In this document: positions 9,281 to 18,259 of the stretch, piece after piece | Position numbering within the stretch: position 1 is the stretch's first letter | Layout of the letters: each line of letters begins with the position of its first letter | Origin: GCA-002722245 sp964230605 | GTDB taxonomy: Bacteria > Bacteroidota > Bacteroidia > Flavobacteriales_C > GCA-002722245 | Length of the DNA stretch: 36,093 nt | Assembly (NCBI GenBank): GCA_964230605.1 | Contig: CAXRIN010000038.1 | Span: forward strand, 1 to 36,093 | Direction of reading: 5' to 3' | The notes under the pieces: generated by a model | The model's input: the letters and a program-made list of their open reading frames with translations, nothing else | Told to the model about the DNA's origin: nothing | Database searches by the model: none | Translations under genes and position numbers: made by a program

Positions 9281-11713
9281 GTGAAGAAAATATTAGTTGT
9301 AATAAGTGTGTGTATAAGTTTCGTTGTTGTTGCCCAAGAACGAAACTGTGCTGAATATTCCAATAAAAAAGCGGAGAAGAAATTTAAGAAGCTAAGAGAC
9401 TTTGACTATCCCATGGATAGAAATGGAACTATTCAGGAAATGAAGGATTTAGTTGATAAATATCCCGACTATCCTGATTTGATAGCTTTTATTGCAGAGC
9501 ATTATTTACATTCTTCGTACAAAGCAATGACGCCAACTATTAGAGATAGAGTAAAAGGCAATGCAAAAAAATGGTTCACAACGCTTTCAGAAGTTTGCCC
9601 TTCTTACCAAGGCCATTTAGCCTATTATTGGTTAGGTAGAATGAATCACGAAGAAGGAAAAGATTCTATCGCTGCGTATTACTTTAAAGATTATTTGGAA
9701 AATGAAGCAGAACCACCTCGAGAATACAAAAAAATCGCAACTACTTTAAAAGATGAATTCTTTATAAAGAAAGAACTTTTAGCTAATCCAGTTGAATTTG
9801 ATCCTAAAAACGTGAAAGGAGTTTCAACTGAACATGATGAATACCTTCCAATGTTATCGCCTGATAATGAATGGTTATTTTTTACGAGAAAAAGAAATAC
9901 AGCACCCGATATTACACTACCACCAAACACTCCTGGCAATGATGACAAGGAGTATTTTGTTAGGAGTAAAGCGCTTACAGTTGATTCCTTTTCAAGAGGT
10001 ATGTCGTTAGCAAAACCTTTTAATCAGCATTTAAAGCCGGTATTAAATGTTCAAGGAAACAATAAATTACTTGGAATGGGGGGAGCGTGTTTAACACCAG
10101 ACAATAAAACGATGTATTTAACAGCAAATCTTCATTTTGTCCCTTTAAAAGGTAGAGGATATAAGAATACGTCTATTTTAAAAACTGAATACCATAACGG
10201 TTCTTGGGGTGAAATGAAGCCTGTTGGACCAATTAATGATGAAGGAGGTGAACCAACATGGGAAGGACAGCCTACTATTTCTTCTGATGGGAAATTAATG
10301 GTTTTTGCTTCAGCTAGGTTAAGCAGTACTTCATTCGGGAAAGGGGACGATGAAACGTTTTCTTTAGATTTATTTTACTGTACTAAAGGTGATGATGGTC
10401 GTTGGTCAGAACCTAAAAACATGGGGGAGTTCATTAATACTAAAGGAAATGAAAAAACACCTTTTTTACATACCGATAGTAAAACACTTTATTTTTCTTC
10501 AAACGGGCATCCTGGTGTAGGAGGTTATGATATCTATTATACCCGAATGGATAAAAACGGAAATTGGATTAAACCAATTAACATTGGATACCCTATTAAT
10601 GATGAAAAAGATCAACATGGATTGATTGTAAGTTTAGATGGTAAAAAAGCTTTTTTTACAAGCGGTGATCAAGGTAACGCTAGAACTGGAGGTTTAAACT
10701 TAGTTTCTTTCCCATTACATAAAGAAGCCAGACCCGAGAAGGTTGTTATGATGAAAGGTACGCTTACCGATGAAAATGGGGGCGCTGTAAAGAATGGGAA
10801 AATATCAGTAACTGATAAAAAAACGGGTGAAGTGCATGAAGGTTTAGTTGATAAAGAAACAGGTGAATATGTTGTTGTAATGCCTATTAAAGATCCTTTA
10901 AGAAAGGAAGTAGAGCCTGAAAAAATTTCACTTTCTGTAAACGGCGAAGATGTAGAAGCAGATTATGGAAGTAGGGTAGAAACAATTAATGGGAAAGAAG
11001 TAATTGTTCCTCCTGGTGGTAAAATTGTTAAAGTGAATCAAAAAGAAGAGGTGATTGCTAAAGATGAGCGGATAGCCGAAGTGAATGGAAAAGAAAAAAT
11101 CATTAAAAAAACAGATAAAGTAAGGAATATTGATGGAGTTGACATAGTTGTTCCCCAAGACCATGAAATTGTTGATTTAGATGGTGAGGCGGTAATAATG
11201 CCTAAAAAGGATACACAAGACAAAATTGAAAAGCAAAGATTAGTAGTTAACGCTACAGGTGATGGGAAGGCCTTTTCAACTAAAGTTTTAGAAATAGATC
11301 CAAATGAGATTGACGGCGCTGAAAAGGTGTATCCGAAAGATCCAATTAAAATTGAAACTTTGGCAAAAGACAAGCCTATTCGCTTAAACGAAGTGAACTT
11401 TGCAACGTCTTCATCTATCCTTAACGGAAAGAGTATGGATATTCTAGACGAATTGGTTACTTTCCTGAAAATGAAGTCCACGATGAAAATTGAAATCCAT
11501 GGACATACGGATAATAGAGGTGGAGCTAGTGAAAACTTAAAATTATCACAAGACAGGGCCAAATCGGTTATGGATTTCTTAATCCAAAATGGAATTGCAG
11601 CTGATAGACTTTCTTATAAAGGTTTTGGTCAAACAAAACCTAAAACATCCAACTCAACAGAATCGGGAAGAGCTGTCAATAGACGTGTTGAATTTGTTAT
11701 TAAGAGTTATTAA
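9281..11713 (+). CDS. PorE-like envelope protein: TPR-like, PD40, CarboxypepD-reg and OmpA domains
   Basis: Starting at the GTG at 9281 (MKKILVVISVCISFVVVAQ) gives a clean signal peptide. The TTG at 9248 would only add a non-signal extension. The 810 residues contain a helical TPR-like part (about 20-150) and a PD40 beta-propeller (about 180-485; STEHDEYLPMLSPDNEWLFF, LYFSSNGHPGVGGYDIYYT). A carboxypeptidase-regulatory-like domain (about 489-555) and five 16-residue tandem repeats (569-648) come next. A C-terminal OmpA peptidoglycan-binding domain (about 700-810; IEIHGHTDNRGG, RAVNRRVEF) ends the protein. This order matches PorE, a T9SS-associated protein tying the secretion machine to peptidoglycan. 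Several paralogues of this architecture usually exist per genome, so the T9SS role is not certain. Confidence 0.85.
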   Translation: MKKILVVISVCISFVVVAQERNCAEYSNKKAEKKFKKLRDFDYPMDRNGTIQEMKDLVDKYPDYPDLIAFIAEHYLHSSYKAMTPTIRDRVKGNAKKWFTTLSEVCPSYQGHLAYYWLGRMNHEEGKDSIAAYYFKDYLENEAEPPREYKKIATTLKDEFFIKKELLANPVEFDPKNVKGVSTEHDEYLPMLSPDNEWLFFTRKRNTAPDITLPPNTPGNDDKEYFVRSKALTVDSFSRGMSLAKPFNQHLKPVLNVQGNNKLLGMGGACLTPDNKTMYLTANLHFVPLKGRGYKNTSILKTEYHNGSWGEMKPVGPINDEGGEPTWEGQPTISSDGKLMVFASARLSSTSFGKGDDETFSLDLFYCTKGDDGRWSEPKNMGEFINTKGNEKTPFLHTDSKTLYFSSNGHPGVGGYDIYYTRMDKNGNWIKPINIGYPINDEKDQHGLIVSLDGKKAFFTSGDQGNARTGGLNLVSFPLHKEARPEKVVMMKGTLTDENGGAVKNGKISVTDKKTGEVHEGLVDKETGEYVVVMPIKDPLRKEVEPEKISLSVNGEDVEADYGSRVETINGKEVIVPPGGKIVKVNQKEEVIAKDERIAEVNGKEKIIKKTDKVRNIDGVDIVVPQDHEIVDLDGEAVIMPKKDTQDKIEKQRLVVNATGDGKAFSTKVLEIDPNEIDGAEKVYPKDPIKIETLAKDKPIRLNEVNFATSSSILNGKSMDILDELVTFLKMKSTMKIEIHGHTDNRGGASENLKLSQDRAKSVMDFLIQNGIAADRLSYKGFGQTKPKTSNSTESGRAVNRRVEFVIKSY
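10985..11224 (+). repeat. Five tandem 16-codon repeats inside the PorE-like gene
   Basis: Consecutive 16-residue blocks begin INGKEVIVPP, VNQKEEVIAK, VNGKEKIIKK, IDGVDIVVPQ and LDGEAVIMPK. The pattern is [IVL]-[ND]-G/Q-x-[EKDA]-x-[IV]-[IV/M]-x-[PK], spaced exactly 16 residues apart. The DNA copies have diverged, so the repeat is clear only at the protein level. It links the CarboxypepD-reg domain to the OmpA domain, and each unit looks like a beta-hairpin. Confidence 0.75.
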
Positions 11714-11786
11714 AGCTTTTATTATGTCAGATTTGTGGCAGGCCTGGTCCACGTATTGATAAACATCAAAATATATTGAACTACAT

Positions 11787-13448
11787 TTAAAAACTAGCCG
11801 CAACTTCAAAAGTCATTTTCTCCTTTGATACCGGATGGGTAAATGTAATTTGTTCAGCATGTAGGTGAAGCCTTTTATCCCTTTTTCCATAAAGAATATC
11901 GCCAAGAATTGGTGTGTCTAAACCTTTTTCATGTGAAGCATGCATTCTTAGTTGATGGGTTCTTCCTGTAACAGGATAGAAATGTATTAAAGTTCTTCCA
12001 TTTTTAACTTCAATCACTTTATATTTTGTTAGAGCCGATTTACCATGTTCATAACAAACCATTTGATTTGGTCTGTTTACCAAATCAACTCTTAATGGCA
12101 AATCTATTTCACCTTCTTCTTGTGAAATCTCTCCATCCAAAAGGGCAATGTATCGTTTTTTAATTTCTCTGTTTAAAAATTGCTTTTGAAGATGTTTATG
12201 AGCCCTTTTAGTTTTAGCGAAAATCATTACGCCAGAAGTTGCCATATCTAATCTATGTAAAAGCTTAGGAACAAACTCTTTTTTAAACTGTTCCGTTAAT
12301 CTTAAAAGAACAGAATCTATAAGCTCTTTCCCTGGAACTGACAACAAACCTGAAGGCTTACTAATTACTAATATATGTTCATCTTGGAAAACAATTCCTA
12401 CTTCACCAAGTGGTTGACTTTTGCTGAGAAGAGGATTAGATTCAACTTGTAACCCTTTTAGCATATGCTCAAGAATTGGCTCGCATTTACCTTTACAAGC
12501 AGGGTAGAAGTGCTTATGCTTGCGAATAATTGAATTTGGTGAAAGACCCCACCAAAATTCTGCCATAGCAATTGGTTTGTACTTATTGGAATAAGCAAAC
12601 TGTAATAGTTTTGGAGCACAACATTCACCGGCACCAGAAGGTGGGGTGTGAGTTGGTAAATCTTTGAAAATATTCCAAAGTGACTCAGATTCTTGATTGT
12701 AGTTTAAGAATTTATACTCACTGAACAATCTTTTCTGTAAAGCATTCGATCTTGATTTTCGCTCAATTTTCAATGCTTGAATTTCATTTTGAAATTCATC
12801 AATTTTAGATTGAATAAACTCTAACCTAGACCTCCAGAAACGTTTTAAACGTTTTAGCCTTAATTGCTCGGAAATACTTTGATTGTTTAAAGTTTTTAAT
12901 TCTTCTTCTGAAATTCCTTTTACTTTTAAAGCATCTCTTAAAGATTTGCTCTTTTTAATAATAGCCTTTTCATTATTAATAATGGTTGCTGAGTAATCTG
13001 TCTGATCCTCCAAAAGTTTTATCCATGAAGCCAGTTCAGGATTTTCTTCAAGCTCTAAAACCTTAGCATTAATCTCATTAAGTGTATCTTGCCCCTCTAA
13101 GAAATAACTTCCATCTGTTAATCTGTCAAATACAGGAGGGACAAATGGTTCTACAAGAACACTTTCCCCCATTTTACCTGAGAAAGCAGTCAAATAGCCT
13201 AACTCTCCATTTTCATTTTTAACAACTAAAACCCCGAACATTTTACCAACGGGCGTCAAATCTGGACGATTGTCGTAAAAGTTATGTTCCCATTCTGAAC
13301 TTTCAATGTGTTCTTCTAATTCCTTTGCGGCAATTAAAGCAATTTCATGAGGTTCATAAAAGAAAGGAAAAGTGAATTTATCAGGTAATGATATATGACT
13401 TACATCCGATTTGAATTTTTGAAAACATTTCGAAGGATCGTAAATCAT
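11787..13448 (-). CDS. RluA-family pseudouridine synthase, long form
   Basis: The 553-residue protein has a C-terminal RluA catalytic domain (about 350-553): HILVISKPSGLLSVPGK, the catalytic-Asp motif LLHRLDMATSGVMIFAKT (Asp about 398) and TGRTHQLRMHASHEKG. The first roughly 340 residues are an extension found in a long RluA subfamily. It contains a coiled-coil stretch at about 150-245 and Cys pairs in GAGECCAPKLLQ (about 278) and HFYPACKGKCEPILEHM. The enzyme isomerises uridine to pseudouridine in rRNA or tRNA; the target site is not predictable. The Cys pattern could bind metal, which is inference. Confidence 0.9.
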   Translation of the reverse strand: MIYDPSKCFQKFKSDVSHISLPDKFTFPFFYEPHEIALIAAKELEEHIESSEWEHNFYDNRPDLTPVGKMFGVLVVKNENGELGYLTAFSGKMGESVLVEPFVPPVFDRLTDGSYFLEGQDTLNEINAKVLELEENPELASWIKLLEDQTDYSATIINNEKAIIKKSKSLRDALKVKGISEEELKTLNNQSISEQLRLKRLKRFWRSRLEFIQSKIDEFQNEIQALKIERKSRSNALQKRLFSEYKFLNYNQESESLWNIFKDLPTHTPPSGAGECCAPKLLQFAYSNKYKPIAMAEFWWGLSPNSIIRKHKHFYPACKGKCEPILEHMLKGLQVESNPLLSKSQPLGEVGIVFQDEHILVISKPSGLLSVPGKELIDSVLLRLTEQFKKEFVPKLLHRLDMATSGVMIFAKTKRAHKHLQKQFLNREIKKRYIALLDGEISQEEGEIDLPLRVDLVNRPNQMVCYEHGKSALTKYKVIEVKNGRTLIHFYPVTGRTHQLRMHASHEKGLDTPILGDILYGKRDKRLHLHAEQITFTHPVSKEKMTFEVAASF

Positions 13449-13485
13449 CTAATGATAAATAGAAAACGGTAAACAAAAAATAAAA

Positions 13486-14709
13486 TCAAGAATTAGGGAA
13501 CTTTTGATTTAATTCATGCCCCATTTTATTCTTTTTTGTTTCTAAATAAAACTCGTTGTGTTCGTTAGATTCAATTTCGATAGCAACGTTTTCAATAACC
13601 TCTAAGCCATAGCCAATTAAGCCAGCTCTTTTCTTAGGGTTGTTACTCATTAACCTCATCTTTCTAACACCTAAATCCCTTAAGATTTGAGCACCTACAC
13701 CGTAATCACGCTCATCCATTTTGAAGCCTAATTCTAAATTTGCTTCAACAGTGTCTCTACCTTGCTCTTGAAGTTTATAGGCTCTAAGTTTATTAAGTAA
13801 ACCAATACCTCTTCCTTCTTGGTTCATGTAAAGGATAACTCCTTTACCTTCTTTCTCTACCATTTCCATGGCCTTTTCTAACTGCGGGCCACAATCACAA
13901 CGACACGAACCAAATATATCTCCTGTAACACACGAACTATGCACTCTAACTAAAACAGGTTCGTCCTCAGACCATTCACCCTTAATTAAAGCCAAATGCT
14001 CTTGTCCATCAACTTTTTGAGAATAATGAACTAGGTTAAAATCGCCCATTTTTGTAGGCATTCTAACATCGATATGCCTTTCAATAGATGACTCATGTTT
14101 TAATCGGTATGAAATTAAGTCTTCGATTGAAACAATCTTTAAATCAAACTTTTCTGCAATCTTAACTAAATCAGGTAGTCTGGCCATTGTACCATCTTCG
14201 TTCATGATTTCAACAATAACACCAGCTGGTTCAAACCCAGCTAACCTAGCAAAATCGATTGCTGCTTCAGTATGCCCAGCTCTTCTTAAAACACCAGATT
14301 TTTTTGCCTTCAAAGGAAAAATATGTCCAGGTTTACCCAATTCTTCAGGTCGGGTAGAAGGGTCGATTAGGGCTTTTACCGTTTTAGCTCTGTCTTGAGC
14401 AGAAATCCCAGTAGTACAACCATGTCCAATTAAATCAACCGAAACTGTAAAAGGAGTTTCATAAGCAGCATTATTGGACTGAACCATCAAATCCAAACCT
14501 AATTCTTCACATCTTTCTTCAACTAAAGGAGCACAAATTAATCCACGACCATGAGTTGCCATGAAATTGATTATTTCAGGAGTAACAGATCTTGCTGCGC
14601 ACAAAAAATCGCCTTCATTCTCTCTGTCCTCATCATCAACAACTATGATAACCTTTCCGGCTTTGATATCTTCAATCGCCTCTTCAATCGTATTCAGTTT
14701 ATAAGACAT
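13486..14709 (-). CDS. ribBA: Bifunctional 3,4-dihydroxy-2-butanone-4-phosphate synthase / GTP cyclohydrolase II
   Basis: The frame is open to 14751, but the ATG at 14707-14709 (MSYKLNTIEEAIEDIKAGK) matches the usual RibBA N-terminus. That gives 407 residues. The DHBP synthase half (about 1-200) has VVDDEDRENEGDF and THGRGLICAP. The GTP cyclohydrolase II half has VRVHSSCVTGDIFGSCRCDC with the zinc-binding cysteines, MNQEGRGIGLLNK and RDYGVGAQILRDLGVRKMRL. It supplies both precursors of riboflavin synthesis, from ribulose-5-phosphate and GTP. No FMN riboswitch is evident in the short upstream region. Confidence 0.96.
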   Translation of the reverse strand: MSYKLNTIEEAIEDIKAGKVIIVVDDEDRENEGDFLCAARSVTPEIINFMATHGRGLICAPLVEERCEELGLDLMVQSNNAAYETPFTVSVDLIGHGCTTGISAQDRAKTVKALIDPSTRPEELGKPGHIFPLKAKKSGVLRRAGHTEAAIDFARLAGFEPAGVIVEIMNEDGTMARLPDLVKIAEKFDLKIVSIEDLISYRLKHESSIERHIDVRMPTKMGDFNLVHYSQKVDGQEHLALIKGEWSEDEPVLVRVHSSCVTGDIFGSCRCDCGPQLEKAMEMVEKEGKGVILYMNQEGRGIGLLNKLRAYKLQEQGRDTVEANLELGFKMDERDYGVGAQILRDLGVRKMRLMSNNPKKRAGLIGYGLEVIENVAIEIESNEHNEFYLETKKNKMGHELNQKFPNS

Positions 14710-14800
14710 AACTGGAATTTTGCACAAAGATAAGTATTTACTAGAGAGCAAATAGGCAACAAGTATTACAAATACTATAACTTTTTCAAGAACAAACTCT

Positions 14801-15259
14801 TTACAAGTTATCTTGATTTATAATAAAGCCAATACGCTTTTGATATTCCGGAGATAGAAAATCAAAGCCATTTTGAATTCTTTGTATTTGTTCTTCTGTT
14901 AACTTTAAATTTTGATGCGCTGAAAACTCAGGTGTTCCTATATAAACCCATGCTTGAACAGGCTCGTTTATCGAGTTTAAAACAATATTTCTTTGTCTGT
15001 TATAAAGACTAGGATAGCCTTCGTACTGATCAAGGAAATGTATTTGATCCTGAGGTATTTGCATTAACACACCTTCAACTTGCGAAGTATCATCAAGTAC
15101 AATATTAGCATAGCCAAAATTAGGGTCAATATCATCCTTTACAGAAGTTTCAAATCGAAACCCCACCAAAATTCCCCTTTGAGCATTATAAAAGTCAACA
15201 CCTAAACTTTTAACGAAATTTAAATCCATCAAGGATCCATAAGCAAAATACCAAACCAT
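14801..15259 (-). CDS. Gamma-glutamylcyclotransferase-like (AIG2/GGCT fold) protein
   Basis: The family hallmark YFAYGSLM lies at the N-terminus and the probable catalytic Glu in FLDQYEGYPSLYNRQ at mid-protein. GGCT-fold enzymes act on gamma-glutamyl peptides or gamma-glutamylamines, releasing 5-oxoproline. The real substrate is unknown. The frame continues upstream to 15292, but those eleven codons run through the terminator hairpin at 15279-15305. The ATG at 15257-15259 (MVWYFAYG) puts the motif at the expected place and gives 152 residues, the usual size. Confidence 0.8.
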   Translation of the reverse strand: MVWYFAYGSLMDLNFVKSLGVDFYNAQRGILVGFRFETSVKDDIDPNFGYANIVLDDTSQVEGVLMQIPQDQIHFLDQYEGYPSLYNRQRNIVLNSINEPVQAWVYIGTPEFSAHQNLKLTEEQIQRIQNGFDFLSPEYQKRIGFIINQDNL

Positions 15260-15278
15260 AACATTATGCTGTATAAAG

Positions 15279-15305
15279 AAAAAGCCCCGCATAGCGAGGC
15301 TTTTT
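15279..15305 (-). terminator. Rho-independent terminator of the HU gene
   Basis: A hairpin AAAAAGCCCCGC-ATA-GCGAGGCTTTTT (one C-A mismatch) lies 24 bases after the HU stop on the minus strand. It has A/T runs on both sides and so terminates in the minus direction. It separates HU from the downstream GGCT-like gene. Confidence 0.8.
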
Positions 15306-15328
15306 AAGTTTTGTGTATCACTAACTTC

Positions 15329-15604
15329 TTAGTTGATAGAATCGTTTAATGCTTTTCCAGCTTTAAACTTAACTACATTTTTAGCAGCGATAGTAATCTT
15401 TTTTCCTGTAGATGGGTTTCTTCCTTCTCTAGCTGGTCTGTTAGACTTAGTGAAAGATCCGAATCCTGGAAGAGCAACTCTTCCTTCTCCTTTAACACCC
15501 TCTGAAATAGCGCTAACTACAGCATCAAAAGCTTCTCCAGCTTGCTTTTTAGTTAACCCTTCTACGTTAGCAACGATTGCATCTACAATTTCTGATTTTC
15601 CCAT
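15329..15604 (-). CDS. HU-family DNA-binding protein
   Basis: The 91-residue protein is a textbook HU: MGKSEIVDAIVANVEGLTKK, then the beta-arm region LPGFGSFTKSNRPAREGRNP followed by STGKKITIAA, and KAGKALNDSI at the end. It binds and bends DNA as a dimer and compacts the nucleoid. Length equals the family norm. A terminator follows directly; the promoter presumably lies in the 407-bp spacer on its 5' side. Confidence 0.95.
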   Translation of the reverse strand: MGKSEIVDAIVANVEGLTKKQAGEAFDAVVSAISEGVKGEGRVALPGFGSFTKSNRPAREGRNPSTGKKITIAAKNVVKFKAGKALNDSIN

Positions 15605-16011
15605 TGTAATAATTTTTAAATGATTAATAATTAATTGTAGTCTGAAATTAGGGCAAAAGCTCAGCTACTCAAGGGATTTCTAAAAAAAGTAATTAACAAT
15701 TACTATGTGACTAACTTCATTCAAATGCCTATGTACGTTGACTTTGCATGAAATTAACATACTTTTAAAGCTTACTTAACAATAACTACCCTTAGGTAAA
15801 CTACCGTAAACAACTCATTATGAATAGCATAAGATCGATTACCTAAACCCAAACCATTCTAACATGCTCATTATTAGGATTATTAAAAACTTTAAAGAAA
15901 ATTCGATAAATAAACAAAAAAACTGGCCCTAAACGGAGCCAGTTTTTGTTAATAACTTCAGTATTTATTGATGTTTAGAATACAAATTCCTTCTAAAACA
16001 CTATTATAAAT
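15605..16011. other. 407-bp spacer upstream of HU
   Basis: No convincing coding frame. It must carry the HU promoter (minus strand); a weak match is a TTG 19 bases before TAATTTCA on that strand. A terminator hairpin sits at 15916-15947. A TGACTTTG box at 15739-15746 on the plus strand could start a short transcript ending at that terminator, but no matching -33 element is visible. Confidence 0.4.
15916..15947. terminator. Bidirectional rho-independent terminator
   Basis: The stem ACTGGC / GCCAGT, extended by A-runs opposite T-runs (AAAAAA / TTTTT), encloses a loop of about 10 bases. It lies 64 bases past the stop of the minus-strand lipoprotein gene and can stop transcription from either side. 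Confidence 0.75.
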
Positions 16012-16626
16012 CTAATTTTTCATCCAAATTTCCAACCCATCTGCAGCCCCAAAAGCGTAATTAATTCCATTTTTTATAAATGATTTATTAGGGCGAGTAG
16101 GGAAGTAACTTACGCAAGCTGGTACCGAAATGTCACCCCATTTTCTGGACTTTATAACATTTCCATTTGGAAGTAAAGCAACTACATGAACATATGAATC
16201 ATTTGAATTGAATACTAAAACAGGCTTACTAAAACCGTTTAATTGCTCTAAAGCTATTTGGATATTCTCTTCATTGAAATCACCAACCTTTTGCCAAGTA
16301 TCTAATTCTTTTAATTTCGCTGGGATTTTATCATAATCTATATAATTCCCGCCTTCTTTTAAGTCTTCTATCCCATAATACTCACAAACCGCTTTCGCAA
16401 GAAACTCTTTACAATCAGCAGGAGAGTTAGCAGATGATTTACATTCCTGAAACGTTGTAAGGTTTTCTTGAAAAGCATTTGGATTTGTTTGAATCATTTC
16501 TGTTGCAGCTTCAGCCTGCTCAGAATAAGTATCATTAGTCACTTCAAATTCCTTTACATCAGAAGAGCTTCCACATGAATAAAGTGCAGCAATTATAACT
16601 CCCCCTAAAATTGTTCTTTTAAACAT
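16012..16626 (-). CDS. Lipoprotein of unknown function
   Basis: The 204-residue product has a lipoprotein signal ending in ALYSCGSSSD (lipid-anchor Cys18). The mature part has an acidic helical region with Cys residues (FQECKSSANSPADCKEFLAK, then AVCEYYG). The beta-rich second half contains SYVHVVALLPNG and VPACVSYFPTRPNKSF. The spacing of Cys and His could fit a thiol-enzyme-like fold, but no family is recognised and I do not assign one. It has its own terminator at 15916-15947. The next gene, also exported and unknown, lies 91 bases upstream on the same strand. Confidence 0.7.
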   Translation of the reverse strand: MFKRTILGGVIIAALYSCGSSSDVKEFEVTNDTYSEQAEAATEMIQTNPNAFQENLTTFQECKSSANSPADCKEFLAKAVCEYYGIEDLKEGGNYIDYDKIPAKLKELDTWQKVGDFNEENIQIALEQLNGFSKPVLVFNSNDSYVHVVALLPNGNVIKSRKWGDISVPACVSYFPTRPNKSFIKNGINYAFGAADGLEIWMKN

Positions 16627-16717
16627 AGTCTTGATTTTTTGTTGTAGATAAATTTAAGTTTGTTGTTGATTAACTTCAATAATCTTCTATTATTTGAGTA
16701 TACTTTTTAATTATTCG

Positions 16718-17686
16718 TTATTCTCTCATTGGAATTAAAGTATCCTCAGTCCTGTCTTTTGTATCCTTTGGCTTCCACTTAACAGGCTTAATATCTTCTC
16801 GATTTCTAACATCTACATCCTTCTTATAAATCCATTTTTTCTTTTCATATACTAAACCATCATATGTAAAATCGGGTGCATAAGTAAACTTCAGATTGGC
16901 TAAAGCTGGGTTAGAAGGAGCGAGGTGATCAAATATGACCATTTCTAAACTACTGTTATAATTACAAGTCATAGATACGTTGCCACTATATTCGAATATA
17001 ATCCTTGATTTAGTTTGAAACTTTGGTGCAGCTTTGGTTCCATGCGTTAAATCATATCTTATTATTTTATCTCCAAACGTTACAACTCCTTTATTTGAAA
17101 ATTTCACTGTTTCTATAATCTTTTTTGTTGATCTGTAACCAAATCCGTCCCAACCTAGCAACAAGTATGTATCATCATTTTTTTTGGGAGGAGCAACAAT
17201 ATTATAATAAACACACCCTAACCAATTACTAGAATCTAGTTTAGCCAATTCATCATCACCAATTGAAGACGATTTATTATTTAATTCATAAACAAAGTTT
17301 TCAATTTTCACAGGAGAGAAAACACTCTTTTTTCGCTTTCTTTGATACTGAGTAAATCCATAATAATCATATTCTGAATTCCCCATTTTAAGTGTCCATG
17401 TATAGATTCTAAATTGATTGTCGGGAGACGTAACAACAGATAGGTTTGATACTTTTTTAAAATCGTAATATATACTTAGGGAATCTGTCAACACTTCTCT
17501 TAATAATTCTCTAAAACTGTTATTTGCATTGAGTTTACCGATGGTAGAAGTAGAGTAACGAATAGTATCAGCCAAAACCACCATTGAGTCAATCTTATCT
17601 TCAAATTCAAAGACATGCTCATTACTTTTTTTGGCATAAACGGTTTGCAGACCAAAAAGAATTATTACACACAAAATTACACGCAC
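16718..17686 (-). CDS. Exported protein of unknown function
   Basis: The 322-residue product has an N-terminal signal peptide (MRVILCVIILFGLQTVYAKK). The mature region is beta-rich with repeated aromatic strands (FRIYTWTLKMGNSEYDYYGF, YLLLGWDGFGYRS, RIIFEYSGNVSMTCNYN). The C-terminal tail is strongly charged (VKWKPKDTKDRTEDTLIPM). I recognise it only as a type of exported protein common in Bacteroidota and give no function. It lies upstream of the lipoprotein gene on the same strand and may be co-transcribed with it. Confidence 0.7.
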   Translation of the reverse strand: MRVILCVIILFGLQTVYAKKSNEHVFEFEDKIDSMVVLADTIRYSTSTIGKLNANNSFRELLREVLTDSLSIYYDFKKVSNLSVVTSPDNQFRIYTWTLKMGNSEYDYYGFTQYQRKRKKSVFSPVKIENFVYELNNKSSSIGDDELAKLDSSNWLGCVYYNIVAPPKKNDDTYLLLGWDGFGYRSTKKIIETVKFSNKGVVTFGDKIIRYDLTHGTKAAPKFQTKSRIIFEYSGNVSMTCNYNSSLEMVIFDHLAPSNPALANLKFTYAPDFTYDGLVYEKKKWIYKKDVDVRNREDIKPVKWKPKDTKDRTEDTLIPMRE

Positions 17687-17752
17687 AACTCTAATCCAAC
17701 GATGATTTTAAAATATTAGTGTGCAAAATACAAAGTAGGAGAAAGGATGCTT

Positions 17753-17760
17753 TAGCTTTG
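17753..17760 (+). promoter_or_regulatory. Candidate -7 box (TAGCTTTG) for the MEKHLA gene
   Basis: TAGCTTTG fits the Bacteroidota TAnnTTTG -7 consensus. No TTG -33 element is obvious at 17-23 bases upstream. A transcript would start near 17766, which favours the ATG at 17807 over the TTG at 17768 as the start of the downstream gene. Confidence 0.45.
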
Positions 17761-17806
17761 CATTGAATTGTACAAACAAATTGATGTTAGTTTACATAAT
17801 AAAAGA

Positions 17807-18259
17807 ATGGAATTGCTAGACTGGAAAATTTCACATGTCAAAAATTTACTTGATTCATTTGAAAGGTTAACAGGTAAAACTATTATCGAACGAGTTAATC
17901 CTGAGTTAGATTACAAAGCTATTCAAGAAGGTGAATTCGTATTGGTGTCTCATAATGGAGCTCAGGACCCAATACTAAATTTCGGAAATGAATTTGCATT
18001 GAATTTATGGGAGATGGATTGGGATTCATTCACGAAAACTCCATCCAGAAAAACAGCTGAAGCAGATTTAAGAGAGCGCAGGCAAGAAATGCTTGAAGTT
18101 GCGGAACAAAAAGGTTACTTTGATAAATACGAGGGTATTCGCATATCATCATCAGGTAAAAGATTTAAAATCAAAGACGCAATAATTTGGAACGTTTTCA
18201 ATCAGGAAGGAGTCAAAATTGGTCAAGCAGCCTATTTTAATCAAATAGAACGCCTTTAA
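17807..18259 (+). CDS. MEKHLA-domain protein
   Basis: The segment PILNFGNEFALNLWEMDWDS, then FTKTPSRKTAE, and later GIRISSSGKRFKIKDAIIWN is the MEKHLA domain, a PAS-related module. In bacteria it often stands alone, as here, in about 150 residues. The biochemical role is not established; some plant proteins carry the domain at the end of HD-ZIP III factors. The frame opens at TTG 17768, but the ATG at 17807 (MELLDWKISHVKNLLDSFER) fits the predicted transcript start better. The stop codon abuts the stop of the convergent flavin-reductase gene with no base between, leaving no room for a terminator. Confidence 0.75.
   Translation: MELLDWKISHVKNLLDSFERLTGKTIIERVNPELDYKAIQEGEFVLVSHNGAQDPILNFGNEFALNLWEMDWDSFTKTPSRKTAEADLRERRQEMLEVAEQKGYFDKYEGIRISSSGKRFKIKDAIIWNVFNQEGVKIGQAAYFNQIERL

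Noticed and set aside
11038..11562. 174-codon minus-strand frame opposite the PorE-like gene
   Set aside because: It lies entirely within the repeats and OmpA domain coding region. The translation is Ser/Phe-rich shadow sequence without motifs.
15333..15623. Plus-strand frame of 96 codons over the HU gene
   Set aside because: It is the exact antisense of HU and owes its openness to HU's codon use. It has no recognisable product.
15739..15947. Small RNA between HU and the lipoprotein gene on the plus strand
   Set aside because: A TGACTTTG box and a terminator at the end are suggestive, but no -33 element is found, the -7 box departs from TAnnTTTG, and the terminator is already explained by the minus-strand lipoprotein gene.
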